This document shows positions 10,940-22,096 of a stretch of 43,806 nucleotides of DNA, piece by piece (the stretch's first letter is position 1; each line of letters opens with the position of its first letter). Made by a program: the position numbers and the translations under genes. The stretch comes from Blattamonas nauphoetae (Eukaryota > Preaxostyla > Oxymonadida), in assembly GCA_033064195.1 (NCBI GenBank), contig JARBJD010000479.1, forward strand, positions 1-43,806. The letters are read 5' to 3'. The notes beneath the pieces were generated by a model, which was given only the letters and a program-made list of their open reading frames with translations, had not been told where the DNA came from and made no database searches.

Positions 10940-12149
10940 AGTAGTATAGTAGACGATTTGGGAACCAGATTGAAATAGTCATTGAAAACCAAAGTTGAAA
11001 GTCAATTCCGATTGACCATTTCTAAATCTTGTATTAAAAGGAATTTAGGCCATTTCAATGCCAATATTTGACCTAAATTCCAGAAATATGTTCAATATTT
11101 TGATCTCATTTTAAGCGTCAATTTTGAAGCAAATTTTTGCCATATTCCAAAAATGTTGTCACTTTTTTCGATGATTTTTCACTTTTGAACTCGAACAAAG
11201 TGAATCCAACTTGAGAACCACTTCGAAAAAAATCGAAAAAAATTCTAAAATGTCGAGGACGATGTGAGTCATCGATCAAAACAATCCCGATGAAAATCGG
11301 TTGAGAATTCGTGGAGCTACGTACCGAACTGTGATCAAAAAAGTGACAAAAAAGTCGATTTTCAGATTTCGCTACAAACAACTACTTTATGTCTCACATT
11401 CACCTCAAACATCTTCTAAAATTACAAAATCGATTTCGAAAGGTGAAATTCGCGATAAAAAACACTTTTTGGAAAAAAAGTTTGATCCGACCCATTGAGG
11501 ATTTTTACGAGTCGAATTTTTCGAGATACGGTATGGACCCTGTCTTCCATCATCTTTCGCTCAGGAATCGTCCTCTTATGACGCCTTTTTGTGTTAGATT
11601 GGATAAGAACGCCTTCTGGCGACTTTAGGTATGAACCTTTTCACGTCACGATCCTTCGGACACTTTTTTGCCAATTTTCGTTTTTAACGTTAGATCTTCT
11701 AAATTCTTCGCATTCGCGTCCTAGCGACGCTTTTTTGAGATTTCCTGTTTTCCCACTTCATTAGTCCTCTTTTTTTGCACACACCTTTGATTCACCACAT
11801 TTTCACCTCACTTTCAGTCACCGTCATTTTTGTATGTGTTTTCACATATCATCCTCCCTTTCTCACGTTCTGAGGAGGGAGTGGCTGAATTTTTTAACAC
11901 TTTTGTTCGGTACTTTTTCTATAAAGTTGATTTTACGTCTTTTTCCTCATATCTTGACTTCACGTTTGTCTTAACAAAAACTCATTTCAGCATATTGTAT
12001 CACTCATCTTCTTTGTTCCATTTCACCACTTATCCGTTCATAAGACACTCTCATTTACCTCATTTCACAACCCTTTTTTCCGTCGTTCACACCTCACGCG
12101 CACATCATTATGTCTTCATTGTTTTTGACTTTTTTGCTTAATTTGACAA

Positions 12150-13935
12150 AAAGAGATTGAAACAAGGTACAATGAAGTGAGCAAGTACAATAGTGAATGG
12201 TGAAGTGGATGAAGTGAGAATTGAGGTACACTAATGTGTTTTATGAACGCGTTCATCGAAAATTCGCATAAAAAGAGCAAACAAAAGTGAATGAAGTGGC
12301 AATCAAACAATAAAGTGAAGTGAGGGACGAAAGAAACGAGGAGAGTAAAAAACGACGAGATCAAGGTTACAAAATGATTTTTATGCGCGAACGAAACCAA
12401 TGTAGTCTAATCCATGTGAACTGAGTTTAGAAAAACATACTGTTGAACTTTAAAACATAATTGGAGAATTGATATTGAGCGGGCACTGTGGATTGTTTCT
12501 ATTGTGTTCATAATTGAATTTTAGAATTAGATAAATAAAAAACAAGAGAATACCAGTTTGGTTCCAGTTGTGAGACATCCTTTGCGACCATAAACAGCAA
12601 CGCTTCACTCGATTGGATGGTCACTCTTCAGTCCACTTTATCTGGTACACAAATTGATTTTTAGAAAGAATGAATGTGGAAACAGAGGATACCAGTTTCA
12701 ATCCTTCAGTGACACATTCTTTCGAAGTCTAAAACACCATACTGTACCTCAGATGTGAGGATCATTGACATCGAGTTAACTATGGGTTTTAAAAAGTGAA
12801 CGAATAATAAAACGTGATCATACCGGTTTCACTTCGGTAATGCCACATTCTGTGAACGATAAACCGCGATCGTGTACCCAATTCGAAGGTGCCTTTTGTG
12901 ATCGATTGTATCTGGTACAACAATGGTTTTTATCAAAGAATTCAGTGAAAAAGTGAACAAACCGGTTAATCTCGACTTGGATCCACCTTCGTTAGAACAT
13001 AAAACATTGTACTGTACCTGAATGAAGAAGACTGAAAAAGAGCCAAATTGAGTCCGAGAATGAGTTTTATCAAAAGAGAAGAGTAGAAATGAGAAAGTCA
13101 AAAGAGGGAGAACATGAATTCAAGGTCAATAGAAAGTAAAACAAAGCGGCGTACCTTCTGAATCAAAATCGACGATCGATCGAGAAATTTCGAGCACCAA
13201 AAAGTTGATCAAAAATTTTAGAACTCATGTTCAACTTTAATTTTTGAAAAAAGTGAGAGACAATGAAGAGATAATGAGAATGAAGTGACAATGAAAATCC
13301 AAGAGTGAAGTGGAGAGAGAAAAAGAGAAGACAAAAGGTGATGTGAAAATGACGGTACAAGAATGAGTCTTAGGAAAAGATTAAACAAAAAAGAGAACAA
13401 ACAAGTTTTAATTCTTCGGTGAAAGTCACTTTCGAAAAGTAAGACGCGATAGTTCATCGACGTCGAGAGGATCAGTTGGTGAGAGGTCAGAAAAGAAATT
13501 TAAAAAGAGATGAAAGAAAGAGAAGAGCAAACAAGTTATTTTTCGGTAGTGAAACAACATTCGAAACGATAAGACGCGACGGTTGATCAGATCTTCGAGG
13601 TCAAGTTTGGTCCGATCAGAGAAGGTACAAAAAAGAGTTTTATGAAGAGATTTATCAAAAAAGAGAACAAACCATTTAAGAATAAGTCGGAAACGAAATT
13701 CCAGAAGATAAAACGAAGTAGTGTACCTGAACGAGAGGAGAAGAAAAAAGTGAATGATCGAGAACGAGAATGAGTTGGCGAAAAAGAAAAGAGAACAAAT
13801 GTGAAAGTAGAAAGTGAAACACACCTAAATCAAACGGTAAAGAACCATCAGGAACGAGAAGGGATGATCGAGTCCCATTGAAGTACTTTCTCTGATCAAA
13901 CAAGACTGATCGAACCCATCGATGAGAGGATCGAA
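12150..13935 (+). repeat. Degenerate ~120-bp subrepeats within the left TIR
   Basis: Each unit carries a GGTACAxxAATGxxTTTTA block, an AAAGAGAACAAACC block and a GTTT(C/A)A(A)TTCTTCGGTGA-like block followed by an ATTCGAAACGATAAxxC block. Copies are seen near 12,230, 12,555, 12,645, 12,750, 12,910, 13,015, 13,355, 13,500, 13,620 and 13,725. They are diverged and unevenly spaced. Confidence 0.65.
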
Positions 13936-13985
13936 GTCTCGGAAGATCCCTAATGATTAAACAACGATTGAAAATTTATTTTTGA

Positions 13986-14004
13986 ATTTTTTAATTTGTA
14001 TTAA
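13986..14004 (+). promoter_or_regulatory. T-rich start motif before the two-repeat gene
   Basis: ATTTTTTAATTTGTATTAA lies directly against the ATG at 14,005, giving a TAAATG junction. It is inside the terminal repeat, so an equivalent copy exists at the other end. Confidence 0.6.
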
Positions 14005-14394
14005 ATGAATCCAACTGAGATGTACAACGAAAGACGTCGAGTATGTTCAGAACAAGCATTAATTGAATCAATGAGAGAAGAGAACTGTTCACTGGTCTCT
14101 GAGTATGTCAGAAACAATGTGCCGGTGACGTATGTTCATGAGGGAGTTGAATGGAGAATAAAACCAAAGTTGTGGAATCAAGGAAACCGACCACACATAG
14201 CAAAACGTCGACACTACACTCAATCATTCGTCGAAAATGAACTGAAGAAATACAATTGTGAGCTCGTCGGTGAGTACACCAAAGTTCTGGTTCCATTCAC
14301 ATATCGAGAGATTGGCGGAAGTGAAGTGTTCAGAATTAGACTTGATTCCTGGCTAAAGGCAACGATAAAGCCCCATCAGAGTAAACAGAAATAA
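14005..14394 (+). CDS. Small two-repeat protein, unrecognised (possible nucleic-acid binding)
   Basis: The 129-aa protein contains two related ~45-residue units, about residues 19-62 and 75-120. The shared pattern is NCxLVxEYxxxxVPxTYxxxGxExxxRI(K/R)xxxW(L/N). The form, a short repeat with a conserved Cys, Glu-Tyr and Trp, recalls small DNA-associated repeats in large DNA viruses and homing-endonuclease tails; this is only resemblance. Its start lies within the left terminal repeat and its C-terminal two thirds in the unique interior. The start is supported by the adjacent T-rich TAAATG motif. The ORF looks whole. A truncated copy of its beginning exists at the right end (34,330-34,466, minus). 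Confidence 0.6.
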   Translation: MNPTEMYNERRRVCSEQALIESMREENCSLVSEYVRNNVPVTYVHEGVEWRIKPKLWNQGNRPHIAKRRHYTQSFVENELKKYNCELVGEYTKVLVPFTYREIGGSEVFRIRLDSWLKATIKPHQSKQK

Positions 14395-14418
14395 ACGCTC
14401 AACTTTTTTTATTTTCGG

Positions 14419-14437
14419 ATTTTTTAATTTGTAGTAA
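14419..14437 (+). promoter_or_regulatory. T-rich start motif before the polymerase region
   Basis: ATTTTTTAATTTGTAGTAA abuts the ATG at 14,438 and is nearly identical to the motif 430 bases upstream. An additional T7-ATTTT run lies at 14,404-14,415. Confidence 0.6.
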
Positions 14438-17400
14438 ATGGCGGCGACACTGAAATTTGTCACAGACAGCATCACGAAAATTAGAACACTATTTCCAAAC
14501 ACCACCTTTGAATTCAAGGATGAACATGGCTATGATCGAACATATAATCCAACCATTAGAAACTACCAACATCATCGTGCATATCTCCTGTCAATGCTCA
14601 AGAATCCAGATCTCCATTTTGAAGGAGAGATAAGGAATATTACCAACAATCAGATTGATGATTTTATTCACAAACTGGAAGAGCACAATAACAATGTAAT
14701 GATGAATGAAGAAGACAGCAAAGCAAGAATGCATATCATGAAAGAAAATCCAAGAGTGAACAAAGATGAACTGAAAAAGCAAGTGTTCAAAATGACGTGG
14801 AAACTGAAATCAATTGAAGAGAAGCTGATGGATCATTGGATGAAGAATCTGTTAATCATTCAGAAGAAAAATGAACAAATGGAAAAGAGAGAAGTGCAGA
14901 CATTTGAGGGATTTGAAGAATGCATATTTTTAGCTGAACCACGAGACAAAGCAGCATTCAATTCTTGTCTCATGAATGCACGAAGGAAGTTCAAAAAGAA
15001 TGAGGTCGAGAAGGTTGAGGATAATGGAAAGCCATATCAGTTGTACTTCCACAATCACTTGAAGAACGTTGAAGAAATCACAACCTTCATTAAAGCAGTG
15101 TTCGACAAAGAGAAAGATCATCCATTCAAGATTAGTATTGACTTTGGAAAGATCATCGAGAGAAAAGACAAAGATGAGACAACTTACAATGACTTCAGAC
15201 CAGAATTGGAGAACACATCGAAGAGCTTCCCAACTGTGATCAGAAGTTCAGGCGACATCAATGAGTATTCAAAATATGCGATCAATCTGATCAAAGAATC
15301 TCAAGAGAGAACACTGATGGATACGAAGACAATGTACATTGCATTCCACTCCATTCTAGTTGCAGTCTATCGATTCCCAGTTGCAGGAAAAGCCAAATGC
15401 AATTCTCACTGAACACATCAAAACGAGGAATGTTCGGTACATCGATTCTGAGTACAATATCTGCTTCTTTCAAGCTCTTTCATTCCTCACACTTCCTGAA
15501 GTTCAAGGTAAGAAAATATCAATCAATATGAGGAACAGTGAAGCCTACAGATTGTTCGCACAATGGATGAATCTCACTCATCTCCAATCTCGACAATTGA
15601 CCCCACATCTTCAGAATTATCCTGGGTTTGATATTGCATGTGACATTGAGAAAGCAATGATTCAATTCAACATCACAGTTCACATTTATGAATACGACGA
15701 AGACAAGAAACGATACTTCCTCAGTCAATCGTACATCAACGAAATGATGATGCAAGAGTTCTTCCAATTCTGATGATTCCACTGACGGCAACTCTCGTCC
15801 ATGTGATGTTTATTGTGGATCCTGAGAAAATCACTGGATACAAGCTCTGTCCATATTGTCAGTCTAGAGGATTCCAAGTGAAGAATAAAAACTATAGCAG
15901 AGATTTTGAGAAGCATCTCAGAGAGTGCAAAGAACTTGATGGAAAACATGTGAAGAAGATCTCACTTGACAAGACACCAAGACCATACGTTCCACATATT
16001 CTCAACAATCAGAACATTTGAATTTCTGATGGCACACAAGAGACAAGACGAATTCAAACCAACACAATACTACATCACATACGATTTCGGAAACCATGGA
16101 AGATCTCATTCTTGACAATTTATTCTCTGATGACAACACACAACTGATCTCACACTTGAAGCCTCTCTCCGTTGCATCTGCAATCAAAACAAAATCAGGT
16201 GTGAAGTCAATCTACTTTGATCTTCGAGATGGAAAGGACTTTGTGAAGCAATGGATCAGAGAACTCTTCAGATATGCTGAGACAGTACGAGATGACAACT
16301 ACTACGAAGACCTGGAAATACCCTCACAAAATGAAGTCAGTGTGATTGGATTCAACAGTTCCAGATTCGACATCAATCTCATCTTTCGTGATCTCGTTGA
16401 CAAGGATTGGAAAGTGGTGAGTTTCCTTGGATCCACAACGAAGTACAAACAAGTACTGATCCGACATGAGAAGACACAACAGGTTCTTCGCTTTATTGAC
16501 ATGATGTCGTATACCGGACCAATGACTTTGGATAATGCAGTCAAAGCTTTCGGAGGTAATACGACACTTCAGAAATCATTCTTTGCTTACGAATCATTTG
16601 ATTCATCAGACTACGATACAGTGCTGAGCAAACAAGAACCATTCTCCAAATATGAATTCTATTCGAGTCTGAACAACAGTGAAATGTCCGACAGTGACTA
16701 CCAAATGTACCTTGATGATTGGAACAAACAAGGATTCAAGAACCGTTGGGAATATCTGAAATTCTACAACATCAGAGATGTCGAATGTATGATTGCACCT
16801 CTGGACAATCTGATTGATCTGAACTTCCAATACAAAGTGGATATGTTGCACAATCTCTCATTGTCAGCCAACGCTTCTGCAATCAAATATGCGTGTGCCT
16901 ACAAGGACTTTGATATTGATGAGGATTTCAATGGAGTGGATCAATCTGGAGAAATAAAAATCACCAAGCAATACTGGAAATACAAAGTTGCATCGTACAT
17001 CTATCAAGACCAGAAAGCTCATCGCAGTACTGACAAAAATGTCACTGAAGCGGATTACGACTGGTTTGTTCAACAGTGCAAGAGAGTGTGCTATATATGC
17101 AAGTGTCACTTCACACAAGCAGTACGACCAACGTTGGATCGAATCGACAATTCGAAAGGACATTCTAAAGAGAACGTGAAGATCTGCTGTGATTACTGCA
17201 ACACATACAAGTCAGACAAAGATGAACATCTCACTCGATTGAGAATTCAACTTAAGAAGTATTGCATCTGGAAATCATTACCTATGACTCTGACACATGA
17301 GCAAACCTATCACAAACTGAGAGCAGCAGTGACTGGTGGATTGTCGAATGTTCAACATCGACAGAACATCAAAGACGTGACTCCAATCAATCACTTCACA

Positions 17401-18812
17401 TATGAAGACGGAAGAGTTATCTCAAAAGATACAGAACATAAAATGACTCACGTCTGTGGTGTTGACTTTAATTCCCTCTATCCAAGTGCTTTCTCATCAA
17501 TCAAGAACAAGAACAATCCATACACGAATCACAGAATGTACATGCCAGGACGATGCTTATTCACCGCAACAGGAGATAAAGAATGCCGTAAGATTATCGA
17601 AGACAAAAATCAGAAGACATTGTTCGTTGCAGAACTGAAAGGACACATCGACGAGAAGTACATAAATGATTTCATTTACTTCCCACCAATCTTCAGAAAC
17701 ATTGTGGTCAATACAACAGAAGAGAACATTGGAGAGAAGACATATTCACTGATGAAGAAGCATGGATTGAAGACTGATGACAAACAAAGAAAGCTGACCC
17801 AACTCTTGAGCACACACGATCAGTATATGTTCTTTTCGACATACTATCTGTGGTTCCTCATCGACTATTGCCACTTCATTGTCGACGACATTAAGACTGT
17901 AATGGTATTCTCGAGACATGCTGGATTCGAACCATTTGTGACCTCATTCATGAATGATAGAATAGAAGCAATGAAGGTTGGAAACAAAGGAAAAGAACAA
18001 TTCTGTAAGACCAACCTGAATGGAAGTTACGGATATGATGGAATGAACACTGAGAAGTACAACTCAATCACAATCTGCAATGAGAAGAGAACATACTTGA
18101 AGCAAATGATGAAAGGATTTGTAGCAACAAGAGAGATCAATGAGGACAACTACATCGTGATTGAAGACAGAGAGAAAGCATCGTGTAAAACTTGTCTGCA
18201 AGAAGCAGTATTCACACTCGACAATGCCAAGTTCTGGTATCTAAATTTCATCTACAACTTCATGTACAAATGTCTAGACATGAACAAGATTCACTTCTGT
18301 GAGGGAGATACTGACTCTGCATATTGGGCAATTAGTGGAGATCCGAATGCTGGAATCCATCAACAATTTGAACACGTGATTGCTGACAAAGAATTCTATG
18401 ATGCTCACAAATATGAATGGTTTCCCAATCCTGAAAAGGAGTTGATGATGAGAAGAAGCTGTTGGGATTAGCAATTGAAAAGGAAGGTGAACAGATGATC
18501 TGTCTTGCACCCAAAGTGTTACTCGCTCGATGAGAAATGCAAGATCAAAGGAGTGTCTCTAAAGAAAACAAATATCACAAGTGACGATTATGTGAAGTGT
18601 CTGAATGGAGAGAAAACTGTGACAACACATTGAACTTTTCCAGACAGAGAAGAATCGTGAGCGAACGGGACACCAATGGATTTGAGATAGCGAAAATACA
18701 ACAACAGAAACTCAGTCTCAGTGGAATTCATCTGAAGGCAATCGTACTTGAAAATGAATCGTGTCCTCCATTCATTCATGGACTGAAAGCAACTGATTAT
18801 ATTATAGAATAA
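14438..18812 (+). pseudogene. pPolB: Protein-primed family B DNA polymerase (pPolB) region, broken
   Basis: This is the Polinton replication polymerase, broken in several places. Parts in order: an N-terminal lysine/glutamate-rich region typical of Polinton pPolB (to ~15,400); an OTU-like cysteine-protease segment with NICFFQAL and a later LVHVMFIV block (~15,440-15,830); and a C2HC-type zinc finger (CPYC...H...C, ~15,850-15,935). The exonuclease domain follows, with NSSRFD (ExoII, ~16,354) and YNIRDVE (ExoIII, ~16,770). An HNH-like zinc segment (CYIC...LDRIDN...CCDYCN) spans ~17,088-17,210. The polymerase palm then shows DFNSLYPS (motif A, ~17,464), KTNLNGSYG (motif B, ~18,008) and EGDTDS (motif C, ~18,301). 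A thumb-like tail appears to reach ~18,810. In intact relatives the enzyme copies the element from a protein primer at the ends. Confidence 0.9.
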
Positions 18813-18820
18813 ACACAAAC

Positions 18821-18835
18821 TTTATTTTTGTATAA
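18821..18835 (+). promoter_or_regulatory. T-rich start motif (TTTATTTTTGTATAA)
   Basis: It abuts the ATG at 18,836 with a TATAAATG junction, marking the start of a transcription unit just after the polymerase region. Confidence 0.6.
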
Positions 18836-19168
18836 ATGAACACACGACAGATTAATGCTTTAGTGAATAGGTTACTTCGGTGCACACAGCATTCCAAAAA
18901 CGAAATTGTCGAAAAGAAATGGACTTTAACTAACGTTTTACCTGTCTATCATGGCGCTGATTCTAATGGACCATTTGATGGAAATGATGAAACATACTTC
19001 GAGGATTGGTTCAATGGAGGTTTATCTCCTGAATTATCACTACCGGATGGAAGAAGAGTAGTTCAACAATTTGTAAGCAACTTCCTAGGAGTTCGTATTC
19101 GGGATAGCACTGCTAAACTTGCATTCGAAGCATATCAATTTTATCATCACGAGGTGAATCAGGAGTGA
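18836..19168 (+). CDS. Small ORF between polymerase and integrase, unrecognised
   Basis: The ORF encodes 110 residues with a basic N-terminal third (NALVNRLLRCTQHSKNE) and an acidic, aromatic centre (DGNDETYFEDWFNGG). No catalytic motif is visible. The start is well supported by the abutting T-rich motif. It lies directly upstream of the integrase region and has no separate start motif between them, so it probably shares a transcript with it. Its function is unknown. Confidence 0.5.
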   Translation: MNTRQINALVNRLLRCTQHSKNEIVEKKWTLTNVLPVYHGADSNGPFDGNDETYFEDWFNGGLSPELSLPDGRRVVQQFVSNFLGVRIRDSTAKLAFEAYQFYHHEVNQE

Positions 19169-19220
19169 ATTTTCACCACGGATTCGAAGGCCTGCAGAGG
19201 CAAGACCAATACCAATTCCA

Positions 19221-20714
19221 GTGCAAAGACCAATAGCAATAGAATCACCTGAATCTCCAATCAAAATTGGACAGATGAGAAACTTGAAATCAATGGGGTT
19301 TGAATATGAATATCCAATGAAGGAGAGGAGATTTGAAGAGGAGGATGATGATGTCATTATTCCCAATCCACCAATGTCAATCAGAACAACTGCGTCCAAA
19401 CACCCTGTGAGAGAGATCAGACACTACGAACCGACGACACAGCAAGTACTCAATAAGTTGGGACGAATGAAAGGATTGTTTGATCATCAACAGAGAAATG
19501 ACTCAGAAGATGAACAGATCAAAGCTGAGAACTCAATCATGAATAATCAAAAGCAGATGGAACACTTTATTACCTCACACATTCTGGATGCAAATAAAAT
19601 GAACAGAGACACATTTGTTCGAGCCTCAATAAACAGAAAGATTGCGAACGAAGATCTTGACTTCATTCTGACTCACACAAAACAAATCCCATTCGGAGGA
19701 AGATCATTTCAGGATTGGTATGAGGAATTTGATCACAGATGGAGTGTTGCACATCCGAGGAAAATTCGGAGAGAAAAAGGAAGTGCCAGAATGAGAATTG
19801 ATCCACCAACGATGCCTAAAACAACGGAAAAAATTGTGTATCCTTTTCGATCAAAAATGCAGTTCATGTCCAAAGCAATAACAGGTGATCCACAGAAGAC
19901 TTCAGACAGAAAGGTTCCACAGAATTGTGATCGACCATACTTCTCTCCCAAGTTCGGATCATGGGAAATTGATCTCGTTTTCATTCAATCACCAACGTCG
20001 AAAACAGTGTTGCAGATATACCTCTTCGCAATTAACATCAACACCAAATACCTGGTTGTCATTCCTGTTCTGGATAAATCATGGAGCAAAGTCAAGACTG
20101 CAATCAATGATCTGATTAATCATCGTGGAGTTCATGTCAACAACATTCGTGGTGATGGTGAAGCAGCATGGACAAGTGGAGAAGCATCAGAGTTTTTCAA
20201 GGATCAGAATGTCAGCACATATTTCACAAGTTCGCCATTCACAAATCACAATTGAATTGTCGATCGAGTGATCAGAACAATCAGAGATGGATTCCAAGAC
20301 AATGCAACACAGATGGCCAATCATTCATTGATGAATCAGATGGTGGAATACTACAACATGACTCCACATCGAGCGTACTGGAACAAGTTCACTCCACAGC
20401 AGGCACAAAACAATCGTGAAATCGAAGCTCTGTATATCTCCAGTTGTGAAGAACAATTAAAGAACATCCAAAAGCAACAGATTACACAGATGCTATGGAA
20501 GTACAAGCCAGGAAACATTCTACTAATTCACCTTGATTTAGACAAGACTGTTACCAAGTTTCAGAAGAAGCGAAGACAGTTTCAATTCGTGGGGAAATTC
20601 ATCGAATACAAACACGGTAATGTCGTAGCTACTCTACTGAATGGTCTCACTTGTCTGTCAAAAGTTGTCTACGTTCCGATCCAACACACGAAGTTTCATG
20701 CAGACTCTAATTGA
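19221..20714 (+). pseudogene. Retroviral-type (rve) integrase region, broken
   Basis: This is the Polinton integrase, a DDE-type strand-transfer enzyme that inserts the element into host DNA. The N-terminal part is charged and proline-bearing. The core begins near 19,960 with SWEIDLVFI (first catalytic Asp). A YLFAININTKYLVVIPV strand-helix block follows, then NNIRGDGEAAW (second catalytic Asp, ~20,143), then a final helix region with the usual RVIRTIRDGF text (~20,265). The C-terminal part (to ~20,714) includes a lysine/aromatic block (KKRRQFQFVGKF) resembling the chromodomain-like or SH3-like tail of Polinton integrases. The gene is broken. No zinc-binding HHCC domain is obvious. Confidence 0.88.
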
Positions 20715-20774
20715 CGACTTAACTCCACAATTCATTGCTGAATTTAATTTAATCTAATCTCAAAAATGTTTCAG

Positions 20775-20793
20775 ATATTTTTATTTCATTTAA
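20775..20793 (+). promoter_or_regulatory. T-rich start motif (ATATTTTTATTTCATTTAA)
   Basis: It abuts the ATG at 20,794 with a TTTAAATG junction. Confidence 0.55.
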
Positions 20794-21153
20794 ATGTCAT
20801 CACTGAAAATATTAGAACCGTTTGATCCTGAGCAGAAAGAGTTCACAAACATCCACGACTTTCAGAGATACTTGGAGAAGAATAGAAAAGAACTGAATGA
20901 GTACACAACTCAGAAACTGAATAGGATGATTCAAATCGATGGATACAGAATCACAAAAATAAGAGGTGAAATTGCACTGAGGAAACGATATGTTGATGCT
21001 TCCACTCCTCCTAATTCACTATCGATTGATCAAAGATTATCAGACATTGAAGAATCAATTCGAACACTGACAGATACTCTCAGCATGAGGCTTCGAAGTC
21101 TTGACGAGACCATCAACAACCTTATTCAAGACTTAACGGACAGTCCGGTTTAA
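20794..21153 (+). CDS. Small coiled-coil protein, unrecognised
   Basis: The 119-aa protein has a lysine-rich helical first half (residues ~20-60) and a C-terminal segment with clear heptad spacing of Leu/Ile (SIDQRLSDIEESIRTLTDTL and onward), predicting a coiled coil. Small coiled-coil proteins are common in virion gene sets, but no family is assigned. The start is fixed by the abutting motif. Its last 21 bases overlap the 3' end of the convergent ATPase gene, showing tight packing. The ORF looks whole. Confidence 0.6.
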   Translation: MSSLKILEPFDPEQKEFTNIHDFQRYLEKNRKELNEYTTQKLNRMIQIDGYRITKIRGEIALRKRYVDASTPPNSLSIDQRLSDIEESIRTLTDTLSMRLRSLDETINNLIQDLTDSPV

Positions 21154-21978
21154 CCCTTCTTTGTTGATCTCATTCAGTGCTACTCCATCAGTATTGTATC
21201 GAAGAATGATTGCTTCACATTTCTGTTTTCGTTGATAGATATTCCAAAAATGTCGAATATCAATTGGTGAGTTCAACTGAGGATAGACTCGACTGATTCG
21301 TTCTTTGTTGAATCCTCCAAAGATCCACATTGAATCAATGTTTGACTTCATGTCTGCTGACAAACTGAAGAGCTCATGCATCGTCAGAAAGAATGTGAAC
21401 TTCGGTTGTCGATTCTCCAGTAGTAAGTCCATCATTGTCATTCTATTTTTGGATGTTCTACGTTCACCTAGGATCCTACGACAGTCATCAAGAAGGATAA
21501 TCGTTTGGAGATTCTTCACTGAGAAGTCATCAATGTAAAGTGAGTCAAAGAGATTCTCTCTGCATTCATCTGTGATTCTGTTTTGCCACTGATTGTCAAT
21601 AATTTCTTCATATGCAGCTTTCGATTCGGAGAGTTCCAACAGAAATGGAAGTGCATCATCGTATTTGACTTTCACATAAGGAACATTCAGTATTGGTTTG
21701 AATTTGTCGAATGTAGGATCTATGTTCTTATCAGTGACGAAGACAAACAGATGGAATAGTTCATTCCTAACTTGAACATTCTGTAGCTTGGCAACTTCTC
21801 GAAGTGCATTAAATGTTTTCCCACTTCCTCTATTTCCAACAAGGACATTGACACTATTGCGATTGAAATTCAAGTCTGGATGAATCTGTGATTGCACTTC
21901 ATGAGAAACATTCCTATTAGAAGCTTCACTCAATTTTGCATTCACGTATGCTGTTAATGATTGATTCGATTTGTTCAT
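21133..21978 (-). CDS. DNA-packaging ATPase (FtsK/HerA, A32-like)
   Basis: The 281-aa protein has a Walker A P-loop, VGNRGSGKT, at about residues 47-55, and a Walker B, TIILLDDCRR, at about residues 159-168, followed by an RTSKNRMTMMDLLLENRQ stretch in the expected sensor region. The length fits the 250-300 residues usual for Polinton, virophage and poxvirus A32-type ATPases, which drive genome translocation into the capsid. It is encoded opposite to most of the element and converges with the coiled-coil gene. It shares a ~54-base divergent intergenic region with the next gene block. The ORF looks whole. Confidence 0.9.
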   Translation of the reverse strand: MNKSNQSLTAYVNAKLSEASNRNVSHEVQSQIHPDLNFNRNSVNVLVGNRGSGKTFNALREVAKLQNVQVRNELFHLFVFVTDKNIDPTFDKFKPILNVPYVKVKYDDALPFLLELSESKAAYEEIIDNQWQNRITDECRENLFDSLYIDDFSVKNLQTIILLDDCRRILGERRTSKNRMTMMDLLLENRQPKFTFFLTMHELFSLSADMKSNIDSMWIFGGFNKERISRVYPQLNSPIDIRHFWNIYQRKQKCEAIILRYNTDGVALNEINKEGLNRTVR

Positions 21979-22031
21979 TTGTGATTTAACTCTAATTAAA
22001 ATATAGTTTTGGTTTTTTTATTTTGTATGAA
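21979..22031. promoter_or_regulatory. Divergent promoter region between ATPase and rightward block
   Basis: About 53 bases separate the ATPase start (minus) from an ATG at 22,032 (plus). The plus side carries GTTTTTTTATTTTGTATGAA against that ATG. The minus side carries ATATTTTAATTAGAGTTAA a few bases upstream of the ATPase ATG. Both resemble the element's start motif, so transcription probably diverges from here. Confidence 0.55.
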
Positions 22032-22096
22032 ATGTCAATGATACCACAGATTGTGTACAACCAACCAACAAGAAAAACAAGAGAGAAGAAACCAAA

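Larger units (their letters stand above)
10940..14145 (+). repeat. Left terminal inverted repeat of the Polinton (~3.2 kb)
   Basis: This is the inverted counterpart of 34,326-37,673. The match runs through the first ~47 codons of the first gene (14,005 onward) and stops at the AGGGA at 14,141-14,145. The outer ~1.2 kb is unique sequence. The inner ~1.8 kb is made of degenerate ~120-bp subrepeats. ORFs inside it (for example 11,830-12,141 and several minus-strand ones) are mirrored in the right copy, are rich in Phe, Ser and His, and look like translated repeat rather than genes. Confidence 0.9.

Noticed and set aside
11830-12141. 103-aa ORF conserved in both terminal repeats (also 36,469-36,780)
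   Set aside because: Conservation follows simply from the inverted repeat; composition is low-complexity and no start motif precedes it.
10427-13903. Many Phe/Ser/His-rich minus-strand ORFs in the left terminal repeat (mirrored in the right one)
   Set aside because: They are translations of subrepeats, present in both terminal repeats, with no motif or start signal.
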